Of a DNA stretch of 64,000 nucleotides, positions 15,514-24,882 are shown piece after piece. Under the pieces are notes generated by a model. That model did no database searches. It saw nothing but the letters and a program-made list of their open reading frames with translations, and was not told where the DNA came from. Source of the DNA: Streptomyces sp. DH24 (GTDB lineage Bacteria; Actinomycetota; Actinomycetes; Streptomycetales; Streptomycetaceae); the NCBI RefSeq assembly GCF_029813775.1, contig NZ_JARVKW010000031.1:1-64000 (forward strand). The letters run 5' to 3'. The stretch's first letter is position 1; every line of letters begins with the position of its first letter. A program made the translations under genes and the position numbers.

Positions 15514-16887
15514 TTGAGTCACAAGCGAATCGCGAAGCGCAAGGCCGCGTTGGCGGCGGGCACCGTGGTCGCGCTCGGCGCGGCCACGATCCTGCTGCCG
15601 AACGCCAGCGCCTCGCAGGACGACGCCTCGGACGCCGCCGCACCCAGGACCCTGAAGGCGGAGGACGCCTCGGACCTCGCCTCCCGGCTCGCCGGCCTGC
15701 TCGGCGACGCCTTCGCCGGCTCGTACTACGACGCGGACCAGCGGCAGCTCGTGGTCAACGTCGTGCCCGGCGACGACAGCAGCGTGATCGTGCGGGCGAA
15801 GAAGGCGGGCGCGGCCGTCCGCGAGGTCGCCAACAGCACCGCTGAGCTCGAAGCCGGCGCGCGGACGCTGAGGTCCGAGGCGGCCGTCCCCGGCACCGCG
15901 TGGGCCGTCGACCCGCGCACCAACAAGATCCTGGTGACCGCCGACAGCACCGTCACCGGCGCCGCGTGGGACCGACTGGAGTCCACGGTCGACGGCCTCG
16001 GCTCCGGCATGGCGACCATCAGGAAGTCCGCCGGCACCTTCAGGACCTTCGCCTCGGGCGGCGACGCCGTCTTCGGCGGCGGAGCGCGCTGCTCCCTCGG
16101 CTTCAACGTCACCGCGGGCGACGGCTCGCCCGCCTTCCTGACGGCCGGGCACTGCGGCGTCGCGAGCGAGCAGTGGTCCGACGCGGAGAACGGGGCGCCG
16201 ATCGCCACCGTCGACCGGGCCACCTTCCCCGGCGCCGGCGACTTCGCGCTCGTCAGGTACGACGACCCGGACACCGAGGCGCCCAGCGAGGTGAACGCCG
16301 GCGGGCAGACCGTCCGGATCAGCGAGGCTGCCGAGGCAGTCGTCGGCCAGCAGGTGTTCCGGATGGGCAGCACCACGGGACTCGCCGACGGCCAGGTCCT
16401 CGGGCTCGACGCCACCGTCAACTACCCGGAGGGCACGGTCGCCGGGCTCATCCAGACCGACGTGTGCGCCGAACCGGGCGACAGCGGCGGCCCACTGTTC
16501 ACCCGGGACGGCCTCGCGACAGGCCTGACCTCGGGCGGCAGCGGTGACTGCACGGTCGGCGGCGAGACGTTCTTCCAGCCGGTCACCACGGCCCTGGAGG
16601 CGGTCGGCGCGACCCTCGGCGACGGCGGCGACGGCGGCGAGGGCGACGCGGGCGCCGACGGCCAGGACGCCGGTGCCGGTGGTGACGAGGCAGGCGGTGC
16701 CGGTGATGGCGCGGCAGACGGTGAGGGCGCGGGCGTCGGTGGTGACGCGGGCGTCGGTCACGACGAGACCGGCGGTGAGGACGCGGGCACCGGCGAGGAG
16801 CCCGGCGCGCCCGGCACCGCGCCCGGCACCGCACCCGGCGCCGGACGCGGCAACGGCCTCGCGAACGGCCACGAGCGGACGGACTGA
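15514..16887 (+). CDS. Secreted streptogrisin-like serine protease with Gly/Asp-rich tail
   Basis: A 457-residue S1 (chymotrypsin-fold) protease precursor. Order: signal peptide (about residues 1-34), prodomain (about 35-180) and catalytic domain with the triad His in TAGHC, Asp in DFALVRYDD and Ser in GDSGGP. The last roughly 90 residues are a low-complexity Gly/Asp/Ala tail with GDGG, GDEAGG and GTAPGTAP repeats, possibly a wall-spanning or disordered spacer. TTG at 15514 is the likely start because CAGGAGGTCGAGAAG precedes it; the frame upstream is not signal-like. It is divergent from the double-glycine peptide gene, so it could act on the exported peptide; that link is only positional. 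Confidence 0.9.
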   Translation: MSHKRIAKRKAALAAGTVVALGAATILLPNASASQDDASDAAAPRTLKAEDASDLASRLAGLLGDAFAGSYYDADQRQLVVNVVPGDDSSVIVRAKKAGAAVREVANSTAELEAGARTLRSEAAVPGTAWAVDPRTNKILVTADSTVTGAAWDRLESTVDGLGSGMATIRKSAGTFRTFASGGDAVFGGGARCSLGFNVTAGDGSPAFLTAGHCGVASEQWSDAENGAPIATVDRATFPGAGDFALVRYDDPDTEAPSEVNAGGQTVRISEAAEAVVGQQVFRMGSTTGLADGQVLGLDATVNYPEGTVAGLIQTDVCAEPGDSGGPLFTRDGLATGLTSGGSGDCTVGGETFFQPVTTALEAVGATLGDGGDGGEGDAGADGQDAGAGGDEAGGAGDGAADGEGAGVGGDAGVGHDETGGEDAGTGEEPGAPGTAPGTAPGAGRGNGLANGHERTD

Positions 16888-16910
16888 CCCACCCGCAGCG
16901 CGGCACCACG

Positions 16911-16957
16911 CCGACGGTTCCGCGCCGCACGGCTCGGTACCGACGGTTCCGCGCCGC
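16911..16957 (+). repeat. Direct repeat just after the protease gene
   Basis: CCGACGGTTCCGCGCCGC occurs at 16911-16928 and 16940-16957, a 29-bp period, immediately downstream of the protease stop. Probably a short slippage duplication. Confidence 0.85.
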
Positions 16958-17007
16958 TCGGCACCCAGGCACCGCTCGGCCACACCCGCGGTTCCGGCCG
17001 GGCGGTG

Positions 17008-17042
17008 GCCGGTCCGGCTCCTCGGCGGGAGGCCGGACCGGC
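17008..17042. terminator. Bidirectional terminator between convergent genes
   Basis: GCCGGTCCGGC (17008-17018) and GCCGGACCGGC (17032-17042) form a perfect 11-bp stem, with a further TCC/GGA pairing inside the 13-nt centre. It lies between the protease stop (16887) and the stop of the convergent phosphatase gene (17045). Confidence 0.8.
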
Positions 17043-17044
17043 TC

Positions 17045-19231
17045 TCACCCGTCGCCCCGGGCCCGCAGCAGCAACAGGGCGATGTCGTCGAGCCGTTCGC
17101 CCTCGCGCGCGTTCCCGTGCACGAGGGCGTCGGCCAGCTCGTCCAGGGGCAGGTCCCCGGCGTCGGACAGGCGGCGGCCGAGCGCCGCGAGCGCGTCCTC
17201 GAAGTCCACGCCTGGGGACTCGACCAGCCCGTCGGTGTAGAGGACCAGCAGACTGCCGGGGGAGAGGTCGACCTCCGTCGTCGGGTACGAGGCCGACGCG
17301 TCGATCCCCAGCAGCGGGCCACCGGCGAGATCCAGCACCCGCACCCGCCCGTCCGGACGTCGCAGCAGCGGCGGCGGATGACCCGCACGGGCCATCACGG
17401 CCCGCCCCCGCTCCCGGTCGAGCCGCAGATAGAGGCAGCTCGCGAAGAGATCGGAGCCGAGGTCGATCAGCAGCCGGTTGGTGCTGCTCATCACCTCCTC
17501 CGGGGCCTGCCCCACGGCCGTGTACGCCCGCACCGCCGTGCGGAGCTGCCCCATCAGCCCCGCCGCCGTCACGTTGTGCCCCTGTACGTCCCCGATCACC
17601 GCGGCCGCCATCCCGGACACCGGCACCAGGTCGTAGAAGTCGCCCCCGATGTCCATGCCCTGCGTGGCCGGCAGATAGCGGGCCGCCGTCTCGAAGCCCG
17701 GCAGCGGCGCCAGCGAGTGCGGCAGCAGCGCCTCCTGCAGGCCGTGCGCCAGCCGGTGCTTCGCGTCGTACAGCAGGGCCCGCTCCAGGGCCTGCGCGAT
17801 CATGCCGGCCAGACTCGTCAGCACCGCCCGTTCGTCCGCCGGGAACGGATGCGGCTCGGCGTACGCCAGCACGAGGGTGCCCACCGGCCGCCCGGAGGCC
17901 ATCAGCGGCAGGTACGCCCACGCCGCGTTCCCGTCGGGCGTCTCGCGCCGCGCCGGATACAGGCGCTCCAGCTCCTCCTGCGACTCCAGGAACGCCGGCA
18001 CGCCCGTCCGCAGGACCTGCGTGCCCGGCGTCCGCTCGGTGAGCAGCATGCCGTCGAACCGCTCCACGATCCGCGGATCGGGATACCCGCGGTGTCCCAG
18101 CACGTGCATGCGGCCCACCCGGGAACCGAGCACGACCAGCGCCGTGCAGCCCACGGCCGGCGCGACGTCGTCCGCCACCCGCTGCACCACGTCCTGCGCG
18201 CTCACCGCCTCCGTCAGCGCGCTGGCCAGCGTGAGCACCTGCGTGATGGTGACCAGCCGGGGTGCGGCGGCACGGTGTCGCGCCGTCCGGTTCAGCTCCG
18301 TCACCGCCCGGGCCCGGCTGACGCGCACGCTCAGCCCGGTGGTGCTCGGATACAGCCGGAACGACAGCCAGTCGCCGGGCGGCCGCAGCGCCACGAACGA
18401 GGTCGTGTGCTGGCTGATCAGCGCGGCCCGGTACCGGTCCTCGTACACCGGGTCGTTCAGCCACGGCACCGACACCCACAGCGGGGTGCCGAGCAGCTCG
18501 CCGACCTGCGCGCCCATCAGCTCCGCCGCCGCCGGGTTGGCGAACGTCACCCGCCCGTGCAGATCGAGCGAGCACAGCCCGTACGGCAGCCGCGACACCA
18601 TCCGCGCCGCCTCCACCGAGCCCAGCGTGTGGGCCGCGCCCCGCAGCGCCGGCTCGGCCGACAGATCGGGCTCGGGGTGCACCGGGCGGTTCTCCTCGGC
18701 GGCCCGCTCCAGGCGCAGCGCCAGCCGTTCGCAGCCCGCGCGCAGATGGTCGCGCTCCCCTTTCGACAGCTCCGGCGGATGCGAACCGGGCCAGGTCACG
18801 AAGACCGATCCGTACGCCCGGGAGGCGGTCGCGACCGGCAGCGCGGCCAGCGCGAAGGGATAGGGCAGCACCATGGCGATGCGCGGGAAACGGCGCGCCA
18901 TCTCCTCCTCGCCGCCCACCCACACCAGCCGCCGCTCGCGCAGCGCCTCGGCGACCGGGACCGGCGCGCTCAGGCCCACCCGTTCCCACGGCGCCGCGAA
19001 GACCCGGGGCAGCCCCGCCATCACCGCCATCTCCAGCACCGGCTCGTCCGGCGCCAGCAGATACACGGCACCCGAGTGGGCGTGCACCTCGTCCATCATC
19101 GAGGCCAGCGCGAGGGAGAGCAGCGGGCGGCCGGGCGGCGTCCGTGCGTCCGCGGAAGCCCGTGCCGGTGACGGCCCGTCCGGCACGCCGACCACCTCCT
19201 CGCCCGGCGCAGTGACGGTTCCAGGCCTCAA
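17045..19231 (-). CDS. PAS/GAF-sensor SpoIIE-type PP2C phosphatase
   Basis: A 728-residue cytoplasmic protein: an N-terminal GAF-like sensor (about residues 40-190), a PAS-like domain (about 215-320), a second GAF (about 335-480), then the SpoIIE PP2C catalytic domain (about 500-725). Catalytic metal-site segments are visible: DIGGDFYDLV, VIGDVQGHNVTAAGLM, ARAGHPPPLL, LYTDGLVE and DDIALLLLRA. Such enzymes dephosphorylate anti-sigma-factor antagonists in partner-switching pathways. The TTG at 19231 follows GGGGAGGGAGAT; a later GTG is possible. It is divergent from a second, related phosphatase, suggesting duplication. Confidence 0.87.
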   Translation of the reverse strand: MRPGTVTAPGEEVVGVPDGPSPARASADARTPPGRPLLSLALASMMDEVHAHSGAVYLLAPDEPVLEMAVMAGLPRVFAAPWERVGLSAPVPVAEALRERRLVWVGGEEEMARRFPRIAMVLPYPFALAALPVATASRAYGSVFVTWPGSHPPELSKGERDHLRAGCERLALRLERAAEENRPVHPEPDLSAEPALRGAAHTLGSVEAARMVSRLPYGLCSLDLHGRVTFANPAAAELMGAQVGELLGTPLWVSVPWLNDPVYEDRYRAALISQHTTSFVALRPPGDWLSFRLYPSTTGLSVRVSRARAVTELNRTARHRAAAPRLVTITQVLTLASALTEAVSAQDVVQRVADDVAPAVGCTALVVLGSRVGRMHVLGHRGYPDPRIVERFDGMLLTERTPGTQVLRTGVPAFLESQEELERLYPARRETPDGNAAWAYLPLMASGRPVGTLVLAYAEPHPFPADERAVLTSLAGMIAQALERALLYDAKHRLAHGLQEALLPHSLAPLPGFETAARYLPATQGMDIGGDFYDLVPVSGMAAAVIGDVQGHNVTAAGLMGQLRTAVRAYTAVGQAPEEVMSSTNRLLIDLGSDLFASCLYLRLDRERGRAVMARAGHPPPLLRRPDGRVRVLDLAGGPLLGIDASASYPTTEVDLSPGSLLVLYTDGLVESPGVDFEDALAALGRRLSDAGDLPLDELADALVHGNAREGERLDDIALLLLRARGDG

Positions 19232-19488
19232 ATCTCCCTCCCCGGCCCCCGTTCCGCACCACGAACGGCCGGCCGCCCCGACCGGCCCGCGCGGGCGTCA
19301 TACGGGGTGGGGGTACGTACGCCCTGTGCGCCCCCGCGTACCCGTACCACCGGACCGTGCCACCACCAGGCCGTGCCGCGGGGCCGGGCCGCGGCCACCG
19401 CGGAACGTCCGCAGGGGCTGCGCGGGCGCGGCATAAGCGCTGTAATGACGGCGTGGCCAGTGAGGACGCGGCGGGACGCGGAGCGACG

Positions 19489-21891
19489 ATGCCGCGTGCC
19501 GAGACGGCCCTGAGGACCCTCACCTCGGCCCCCGCCTCACCCGAACGGACGCGCCGCGTGCTGGAACAGGCGCTGGTCTTCGCGGGGGCGGCGTTCGTCG
19601 GCGTCTACACCCCCGGCGAGGACCCCCAGCTGCTGTGCCTGGTGGAGTCGGCCGGCGTGCCGAGAACCCTGTACGGCGTCCGCGACAGTTATCCGATCGC
19701 CGGGCACTCCCCGGTCGCCGACGCGCACCGCGCCGGGCAGGCGGTGTGGCGGTGCCCCGCCGAACTCGCCGAATCGGCCGAGTCCCGGCGCGTGCCGTCC
19801 CGCGAGTTCTTCGTCGGCGCGCTGCCCCTGCGCGGCGAGCACAGCGGCGGCCTCCTCGCCGTCAGCGAGGCCCCCGACGGTTTCGACACCGACGAACGCA
19901 AGTGCCTGGAGCTCATCGCCGAGGCCGTCGTCTGGTCCGCCCCGGCCGCCGCGGCCGAGGGCGAGGAACTGCGGTCCAACGCCTTCAGCCTCGCCATGGA
20001 CAGCGGCCGGGTCGAGGTCGGCGACGACATCCTCGAACTGTTCGGCATGGCCCGCACCCGCTTCGACGGCCGGGTCGAGACCCTCCTCGGCCTCACCGTG
20101 CCCGAGGACCTGCCGTCGCTGATGTCGGTGGTGGAGGCCGACCACATGTCGATCGGCGACCGCGAACTGGAGTTCCGCGTCCTCCAGCCGGACGGCCCGC
20201 CCCGGTGGCTGCGGCTGCGCGGCCGGCTGGTGCCCGGCGGCGACGGCCGGTCGCCGCGGCTCGTCGGCACCGTCGTGGACGCCTCCAAGACGCGCTCCGA
20301 CGTCACCGACGTGGCCCGCGTGCAGCGCCTGGCCGCCGCGCTGGCCACCGCCGGCACCGTCCGTGACGTCAGCCAGGCCGTCGTGTCCGCGCTGCGCGGC
20401 CCGCTGCACGCCGACCGGATCGCGCTCGCGGAACTGGAGGGCGACCGCCTCGTCGTCACCGTCCTGGACCCGCCCGAACCCGAGTCGTGGCCCGAGCTGT
20501 GGCGCCTGGAGTGGCGCACCGAGTGGCCCGACGCGCCGGTGCGCGCCATGCCCACCCTCGCCGCCGCGCTGCGCGACGGCCGCGCGGCGATCTGGCCCGC
20601 GGGCACCGCCCTGGAACCCGCCCTCGCCGAGGTCGGCCCCGGCGGCCTCGCCGTACTGCCGCTGCCCGCCGGGGGCCGCATGGCCGGCGCCTGCCTGATC
20701 GGCTGGGACACCCCGCACGACTTCGGACCCGACGAGCGCGCCCTGCTCACCGCCTCCGCCGGGCTGGCCGGCCAGGCCCTGATGCGGGCCCACGCCTTCG
20801 ACGCCGAGCACGAACTGGTCGGCATGCTGCAACGCCAGCTGCTGCCCCGCCGCCTGCCGAAACTCCCCGGCGCGGTCGCCGTCGCCCGCTACCTGCCCAG
20901 CACGGCCGGCCTGGAACTCGGCGGCGACTGGTACGACGTCATCCCGCTCGTCGACAACCACGTGGCCCTCGTGATCGGCGACGTCCAGGGCCACAGCGCC
21001 GCCGCGGCCACCCTGATGGGCCAGATGCGCACCGCGCTGCGCGCCTACGCCACCGAAGGGCACCCGCCGGACGTGGTCGTCTCGCACGCCAACCGCCTCC
21101 TGACGGAGATGGAGACCGACCTCTTCGCCACCTGCGCCTACGTCGACATCGACATGGAGGAGGGCACCGCCTGGTGCGTGCGCGCCGGGCACCTGCCGCC
21201 GGTGCTGCGCCACCCCGGCGGCGAGACGGAGATCGCGGAGGCGGAGGGCGGCCCGCCGCTCGGCGTCACGGCGCGGGCCGACTTCCCCATGAGCCCGCTC
21301 AGGCTGCGGCCCGGCACGGTGATCGCCCTGGCCACGGACGGGCTGGTGGAAACCCCCGAGACCGACATCGACACCGGCATGGACCGGCTCGCCCACGAGC
21401 TGGCCGTCTCCGACCCCGCGCACCTCGGACTCGTCGCCGACGCCCTCCTCGGCAACGCCGGACGCGGCGACGACGTCGCCCTGCTCCTGGTGCGCTACGA
21501 CGGCATGGCCCGCCGTCCCCAGCGCGAGAGCTGGACGGTGTGGCGCGTCCCCGAGGCCGTGCGGCACGCCCGCCGTTTCACCCGCCGCACCCTGCGCGCC
21601 TGGGGCGTGACACGCGAGATCGACACGATCCTCCTCGTGGTCTCCGAACTCGTCACCAACGCCCTCGCGCACACCGGCGGCCAGGTCCGCCTCGACCTCA
21701 CCCTGGTCAACGGCCGGGTGCGCGTCGCGGTCGCCGACGCCTCGCCCCGCAGCCCGGTCAAGCCGACCAGCATCGGCTGGGAGGCGACCGGCGGGCGCGG
21801 CATCCTGCTGGTGGAGGCCATGTCGGCGGCCTGGGGGACGGTGCCCGTCAGCGGCGGCAAGCAGGTGTGGAGCGAGATCGCGGTCAAATGA
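19489..21891 (+). CDS. GAF/PAS-sensor SpoIIE-type phosphatase fused to an anti-sigma-type ATPase domain
   Basis: An 800-residue protein with an N-terminal GAF-like domain (about 15-150), PAS-like domain (about 160-265), second GAF (about 280-430), SpoIIE PP2C domain (about 445-660; LGGDWYDVI, VIGDVQGHSAAAATLM, RAGHLPPVL, LATDGLVET, GDDVALLLV) and a C-terminal HATPase_c domain of RsbW/SpoIIAB type (about 675-800; VSELVTNALAHTGG with the N-box, GGRGILLVEAMS). One chain thus holds both phosphatase and kinase-like switch functions of a partner-switching pathway. ATG at 19489 is preferred (GGAGCG before it); GTG at 19453 is an alternative without a ribosome site. Confidence 0.87.
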   Translation: MPRAETALRTLTSAPASPERTRRVLEQALVFAGAAFVGVYTPGEDPQLLCLVESAGVPRTLYGVRDSYPIAGHSPVADAHRAGQAVWRCPAELAESAESRRVPSREFFVGALPLRGEHSGGLLAVSEAPDGFDTDERKCLELIAEAVVWSAPAAAAEGEELRSNAFSLAMDSGRVEVGDDILELFGMARTRFDGRVETLLGLTVPEDLPSLMSVVEADHMSIGDRELEFRVLQPDGPPRWLRLRGRLVPGGDGRSPRLVGTVVDASKTRSDVTDVARVQRLAAALATAGTVRDVSQAVVSALRGPLHADRIALAELEGDRLVVTVLDPPEPESWPELWRLEWRTEWPDAPVRAMPTLAAALRDGRAAIWPAGTALEPALAEVGPGGLAVLPLPAGGRMAGACLIGWDTPHDFGPDERALLTASAGLAGQALMRAHAFDAEHELVGMLQRQLLPRRLPKLPGAVAVARYLPSTAGLELGGDWYDVIPLVDNHVALVIGDVQGHSAAAATLMGQMRTALRAYATEGHPPDVVVSHANRLLTEMETDLFATCAYVDIDMEEGTAWCVRAGHLPPVLRHPGGETEIAEAEGGPPLGVTARADFPMSPLRLRPGTVIALATDGLVETPETDIDTGMDRLAHELAVSDPAHLGLVADALLGNAGRGDDVALLLVRYDGMARRPQRESWTVWRVPEAVRHARRFTRRTLRAWGVTREIDTILLVVSELVTNALAHTGGQVRLDLTLVNGRVRVAVADASPRSPVKPTSIGWEATGGRGILLVEAMSAAWGTVPVSGGKQVWSEIAVK

Positions 21892-22041
21892 CGCCCCGCC
21901 GGCCGCTGGTTGCGCGTTCCGCGAGATGTTGCGGCGAGGTGCGCGCGGCGGATTCCCGGGTACCCGACATCTCTGACGGCCGGCACGGCGGTCCACCCGG
22001 TGATCGGGTGGCGGGCCGGCCGAGCGGGACGGTGAGAAGCC

Positions 22042-22464
22042 ATGACCCAGCACGTGCGCGACATCATGACCGGCGCGCCGGTGACCGTGGAACCACAGTC
22101 GTCCGTCGCCGCGGTGGCCCGCATCATGCGCGACCAGAACCTCGGCGCCGTCCTCGTCACGGACGGCGACCGGCTGCGTGGCCTGGTCACCGACCGCGAC
22201 CTGGTGGTGAGGTCCGTCGCCGAGGGCGGAGACCCGGAAAGCACCACCGTGGCGGGCGCGTGCAGCGACACCGAGCTGGTGACGGTGTCGCCGGACGACG
22301 ATCTCGACCACGTGGTGGAGCTGATGCGGGAACACGCCGTGCGCCGGGTGCCCGTCGTCGAGGACGGCCACCCGGTCGGCATCGTCTCCCTCGGGGACCT
22401 CGCCATGGAACGCGACCCCGAATCCGCGCTCGGCGACATCAGCGTGGCCCGGCCCAACGACTGA
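22042..22464 (+). CDS. Tandem CBS-domain protein
   Basis: 140 residues forming a pair of CBS domains: repeat 1 about 5-60 (VRDIMTGAPVTVEPQSSVAA, LVTDRDLVVR), repeat 2 about 70-130 (VSPDDDLDHVVELMREHAVR, IVSLGDLAME). It belongs to the stand-alone small CBS proteins often linked to stress or hypoxia. CBS pairs bind adenosyl ligands such as ATP, AMP or SAM; the ligand here is unknown. GGTGAGAAG precedes the ATG. It follows the phosphatase gene by 150 bp. Confidence 0.88.
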   Translation: MTQHVRDIMTGAPVTVEPQSSVAAVARIMRDQNLGAVLVTDGDRLRGLVTDRDLVVRSVAEGGDPESTTVAGACSDTELVTVSPDDDLDHVVELMREHAVRRVPVVEDGHPVGIVSLGDLAMERDPESALGDISVARPND

Positions 22465-22552
22465 GGCCGGTCGCCCTCGTACGCCCGGGGAGGCGAACAT
22501 CCGTGCCCTCCCACGGAACAACTGACGGAAGCAGAAGGGAAGTCGAGGCGCC

Positions 22553-22732
22553 GTGATCGCGCAGCCGCAGGAGAAGACAGCCGCCCGCCGGCCCGAGACG
22601 GGCTGGTCAAGGGCCCGCCGCCTGCGGGGCAGGAACGCCCTGCGCACCTGGGTCCCCGCCGTCGCGGACCGTGACCTGTCCCGCGGGGCCGACGGGGTCC
22701 CGGAGGGCAACATCGTGCGGGGCGAGGACTGA
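22553..22732 (+). CDS. Small hypothetical protein
   Basis: A 59-residue open frame with GTG start and TGA stop, and a basic first half (RRPETGWSRARRLRGRN) followed by an acidic end (GNIVRGED). Codon third positions are G/C-biased like real genes here. AGGCGCC is a weak ribosome site. No domain recognised. It sits between the CBS gene and rmlA. Confidence 0.4.
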   Translation: MIAQPQEKTAARRPETGWSRARRLRGRNALRTWVPAVADRDLSRGADGVPEGNIVRGED

Positions 22733-22837
22733 CCCCGCGACGGCAACCGGCGTCACCGAGAATTCAGCCGATCGAAGGTCGCAGGAAACCGGCCAGATCC
22801 CGATACTTCATCGGAGATCACGGCTAAGGTGAGCCAG

Positions 22838-23905
22838 ATGAAGGCTCTCGTACTGTCCGGTGGCGCCGGAACACGGTTGAGGCCGATCACGCACACTTCG
22901 GCCAAACAGCTCGTGCCGGTCGCCAACAAGGCGGTGCTCTTCTACGGGCTGGAATCCATCGCCGAGGCCGGCATCACCGATGTCGGGATGATCGTCGGCG
23001 ACACGGCCGCGGAGATCGAAGAAGCGGTCGGCGACGGATCGAAGTTCGGCCTGAAGATCACCTACATCCCGCAGGAGCGCCCCCTGGGCCTCGCCCACGC
23101 CGTACTGATAGCCCGGGAGTACCTGGGCGACGACGACTTCGTGATGTACCTCGGCGACAACTTCATCGTCGGCGGCATCACCGACCTCGTCGAGGAGTTC
23201 CGCGAGAACCGCCCCGACGCGCAGATCCTCCTCACCCGCGTCGCCGACCCCCGCGCCTTCGGAGTCGCCGAACTGGACGACGCCGGGCAGGTGATCGGCC
23301 TGGAGGAGAAGCCGGAGAACCCCAAGAGCGACCTCGCCCTGGTCGGCGTGTACCTGTTCACGCCCGCCATCCACGAGGCCGTCCGCTCCATCGAGCCGTC
23401 CTGGCGCGGCGAGTTGGAGATCACCCACGCCATCCAGCGCCTGATCGACCGCAGCGCCGACGTGCGCTGCACGGTCATCCGGGGCTACTGGAAGGACACC
23501 GGCAACGTCGTCGACATGCTCGAGGTGAACCGCACGGTCCTGGAGAGCATGGACCGCCGCATCGACGGCGAGGTCGACGCCGGCTCCGAGACCATCGGAC
23601 GCGTGATCGTGGAAGAGGGCGCGCGGATCGTCAACTCCCGCATCGTCGGCCCCGTGGTGATCGGCGCCGGAACGGTCGTCAGCGACTCCTACGTCGGGCC
23701 CTACACGTCCATCGCGGAGAACTGCCGCATCGCCGACAGCGAGCTGGAGTTCTCCATAGTGCTGCGGGACTCCTCGATCCACGGGGTGGGCCGGATCGAG
23801 TCCTCGCTGATCGGCCGGCACGTGAAGGTGACCCCGGCGCCCAGCGTGCCCAGCGCCCACCGTCTCGTCCTCGGCGACCACAGCAAGGTGCAGATCCACA
23901 CATGA
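22838..23905 (+). CDS. rmlA: Glucose-1-phosphate thymidylyltransferase (long form)
   Basis: A 355-residue nucleotidyltransferase making dTDP-glucose from dTTP and glucose-1-phosphate, the first step of dTDP-L-rhamnose synthesis. The N-terminal GT-A core has GGAGTRLRPIT and the signature KQLVPVANK; YLGDNF and EEKP segments follow. Length and the C-terminal left-handed beta-helix (about 245-350) match the long StrD-like form rather than the short (about 290-residue) RmlA. ATG at 22838 is chosen because AAGGTGAG lies just before it; a GTG three codons earlier overlaps that site. Its stop overlaps rmlB as ATGA. Confidence 0.92.
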   Translation: MKALVLSGGAGTRLRPITHTSAKQLVPVANKAVLFYGLESIAEAGITDVGMIVGDTAAEIEEAVGDGSKFGLKITYIPQERPLGLAHAVLIAREYLGDDDFVMYLGDNFIVGGITDLVEEFRENRPDAQILLTRVADPRAFGVAELDDAGQVIGLEEKPENPKSDLALVGVYLFTPAIHEAVRSIEPSWRGELEITHAIQRLIDRSADVRCTVIRGYWKDTGNVVDMLEVNRTVLESMDRRIDGEVDAGSETIGRVIVEEGARIVNSRIVGPVVIGAGTVVSDSYVGPYTSIAENCRIADSELEFSIVLRDSSIHGVGRIESSLIGRHVKVTPAPSVPSAHRLVLGDHSKVQIHT

Positions 23906-24882
23906 ACCTCCTCGTCACCGGCGCCGCCGGCTTCATCGGCTCGCGCTACGTCCGCACCCTCCTGGAATCCGACGCGCCCGACGCGCCGCGGATCATCGTG
24001 CTGGACAAGCTGACCTACGCGGGCACCCTCGACAACCTCGAACTGGACCACCCGCGCCTGGAGTTCGTCCAGGGCGACATCCGCGACGGCGAACTCGTCG
24101 ACAAGCTGATGTCGCAGGCGGACCAGGTGGTGCACTTCGCGGCCGAGTCCCACGTGGACCGCTCCATCCTCACCGCGGCCGACTTCGTCCTCACCAACGT
24201 CGTCGGCACGCAGACCCTCCTCGACGCCGCCCTGCGGCACCGCGTCGAGCCGTTCGTGCACGTCTCCACGGACGAGGTGTACGGCTCGATCGAGACCGGC
24301 TCGGCGACCGAGGAGTACCCCCTCGACCCCAGTTCCCCGTACTCCGCCTCCAAGGCGTCCTCCGACCTGTTCGCCCTGGCCTACCACCACACCCACGGTC
24401 TGGACGTGCGGGTCACCCGCTGCTCCAACAACTACGGCCCGCACCAGTTCCCCGAGAAGGTCATCCCCCTCTTCGTCACCAACCTCCTCGACGGCAAGAA
24501 GGTCCCGCTGTACGGCGAGGGCCTCAACGTCCGCGACTGGCTGTACGTCGACGACCACTGCCTCGGCGTCGACCTGGTGCGCACCAAGGGCCGGCCCGGC
24601 GAGATCTACAACATCGGCGGCGGCACCGAACTGACCAACAAGGACCTCACCGGACTCCTCCTGGAGGCCTGCGGCGCCGACTGGGACAGCGTCGAGTACG
24701 TCGCCGACCGCAAGGGCCACGACCTGCGCTACTCCGTGGACTGGAGCAAGGCCCGCGACGAGCTCGGCTACCGCCCGCGGCACGACTTCGCCACCGGCCT
24801 CGACGCCACCGTCGCCTGGTACCGGGACAACCGCGCCTGGTGGGAACCCCTCAAGCGGCGCGTCGCCGAGGAGCGCGCATGA
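23902..24882 (+). CDS. rmlB: dTDP-glucose 4,6-dehydratase
   Basis: A 326-residue extended SDR enzyme converting dTDP-glucose to dTDP-4-keto-6-deoxyglucose using bound NAD. The N-terminal TGAAGFIGSRYV is the NAD loop; the active site shows STDEVYGS and the Y-x3-K pair in SPYSASKASS. It overlaps rmlA by 4 bp and rmlD by 4 bp, forming a coupled rmlABD operon. Confidence 0.94.
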   Translation: MNLLVTGAAGFIGSRYVRTLLESDAPDAPRIIVLDKLTYAGTLDNLELDHPRLEFVQGDIRDGELVDKLMSQADQVVHFAAESHVDRSILTAADFVLTNVVGTQTLLDAALRHRVEPFVHVSTDEVYGSIETGSATEEYPLDPSSPYSASKASSDLFALAYHHTHGLDVRVTRCSNNYGPHQFPEKVIPLFVTNLLDGKKVPLYGEGLNVRDWLYVDDHCLGVDLVRTKGRPGEIYNIGGGTELTNKDLTGLLLEACGADWDSVEYVADRKGHDLRYSVDWSKARDELGYRPRHDFATGLDATVAWYRDNRAWWEPLKRRVAEERA

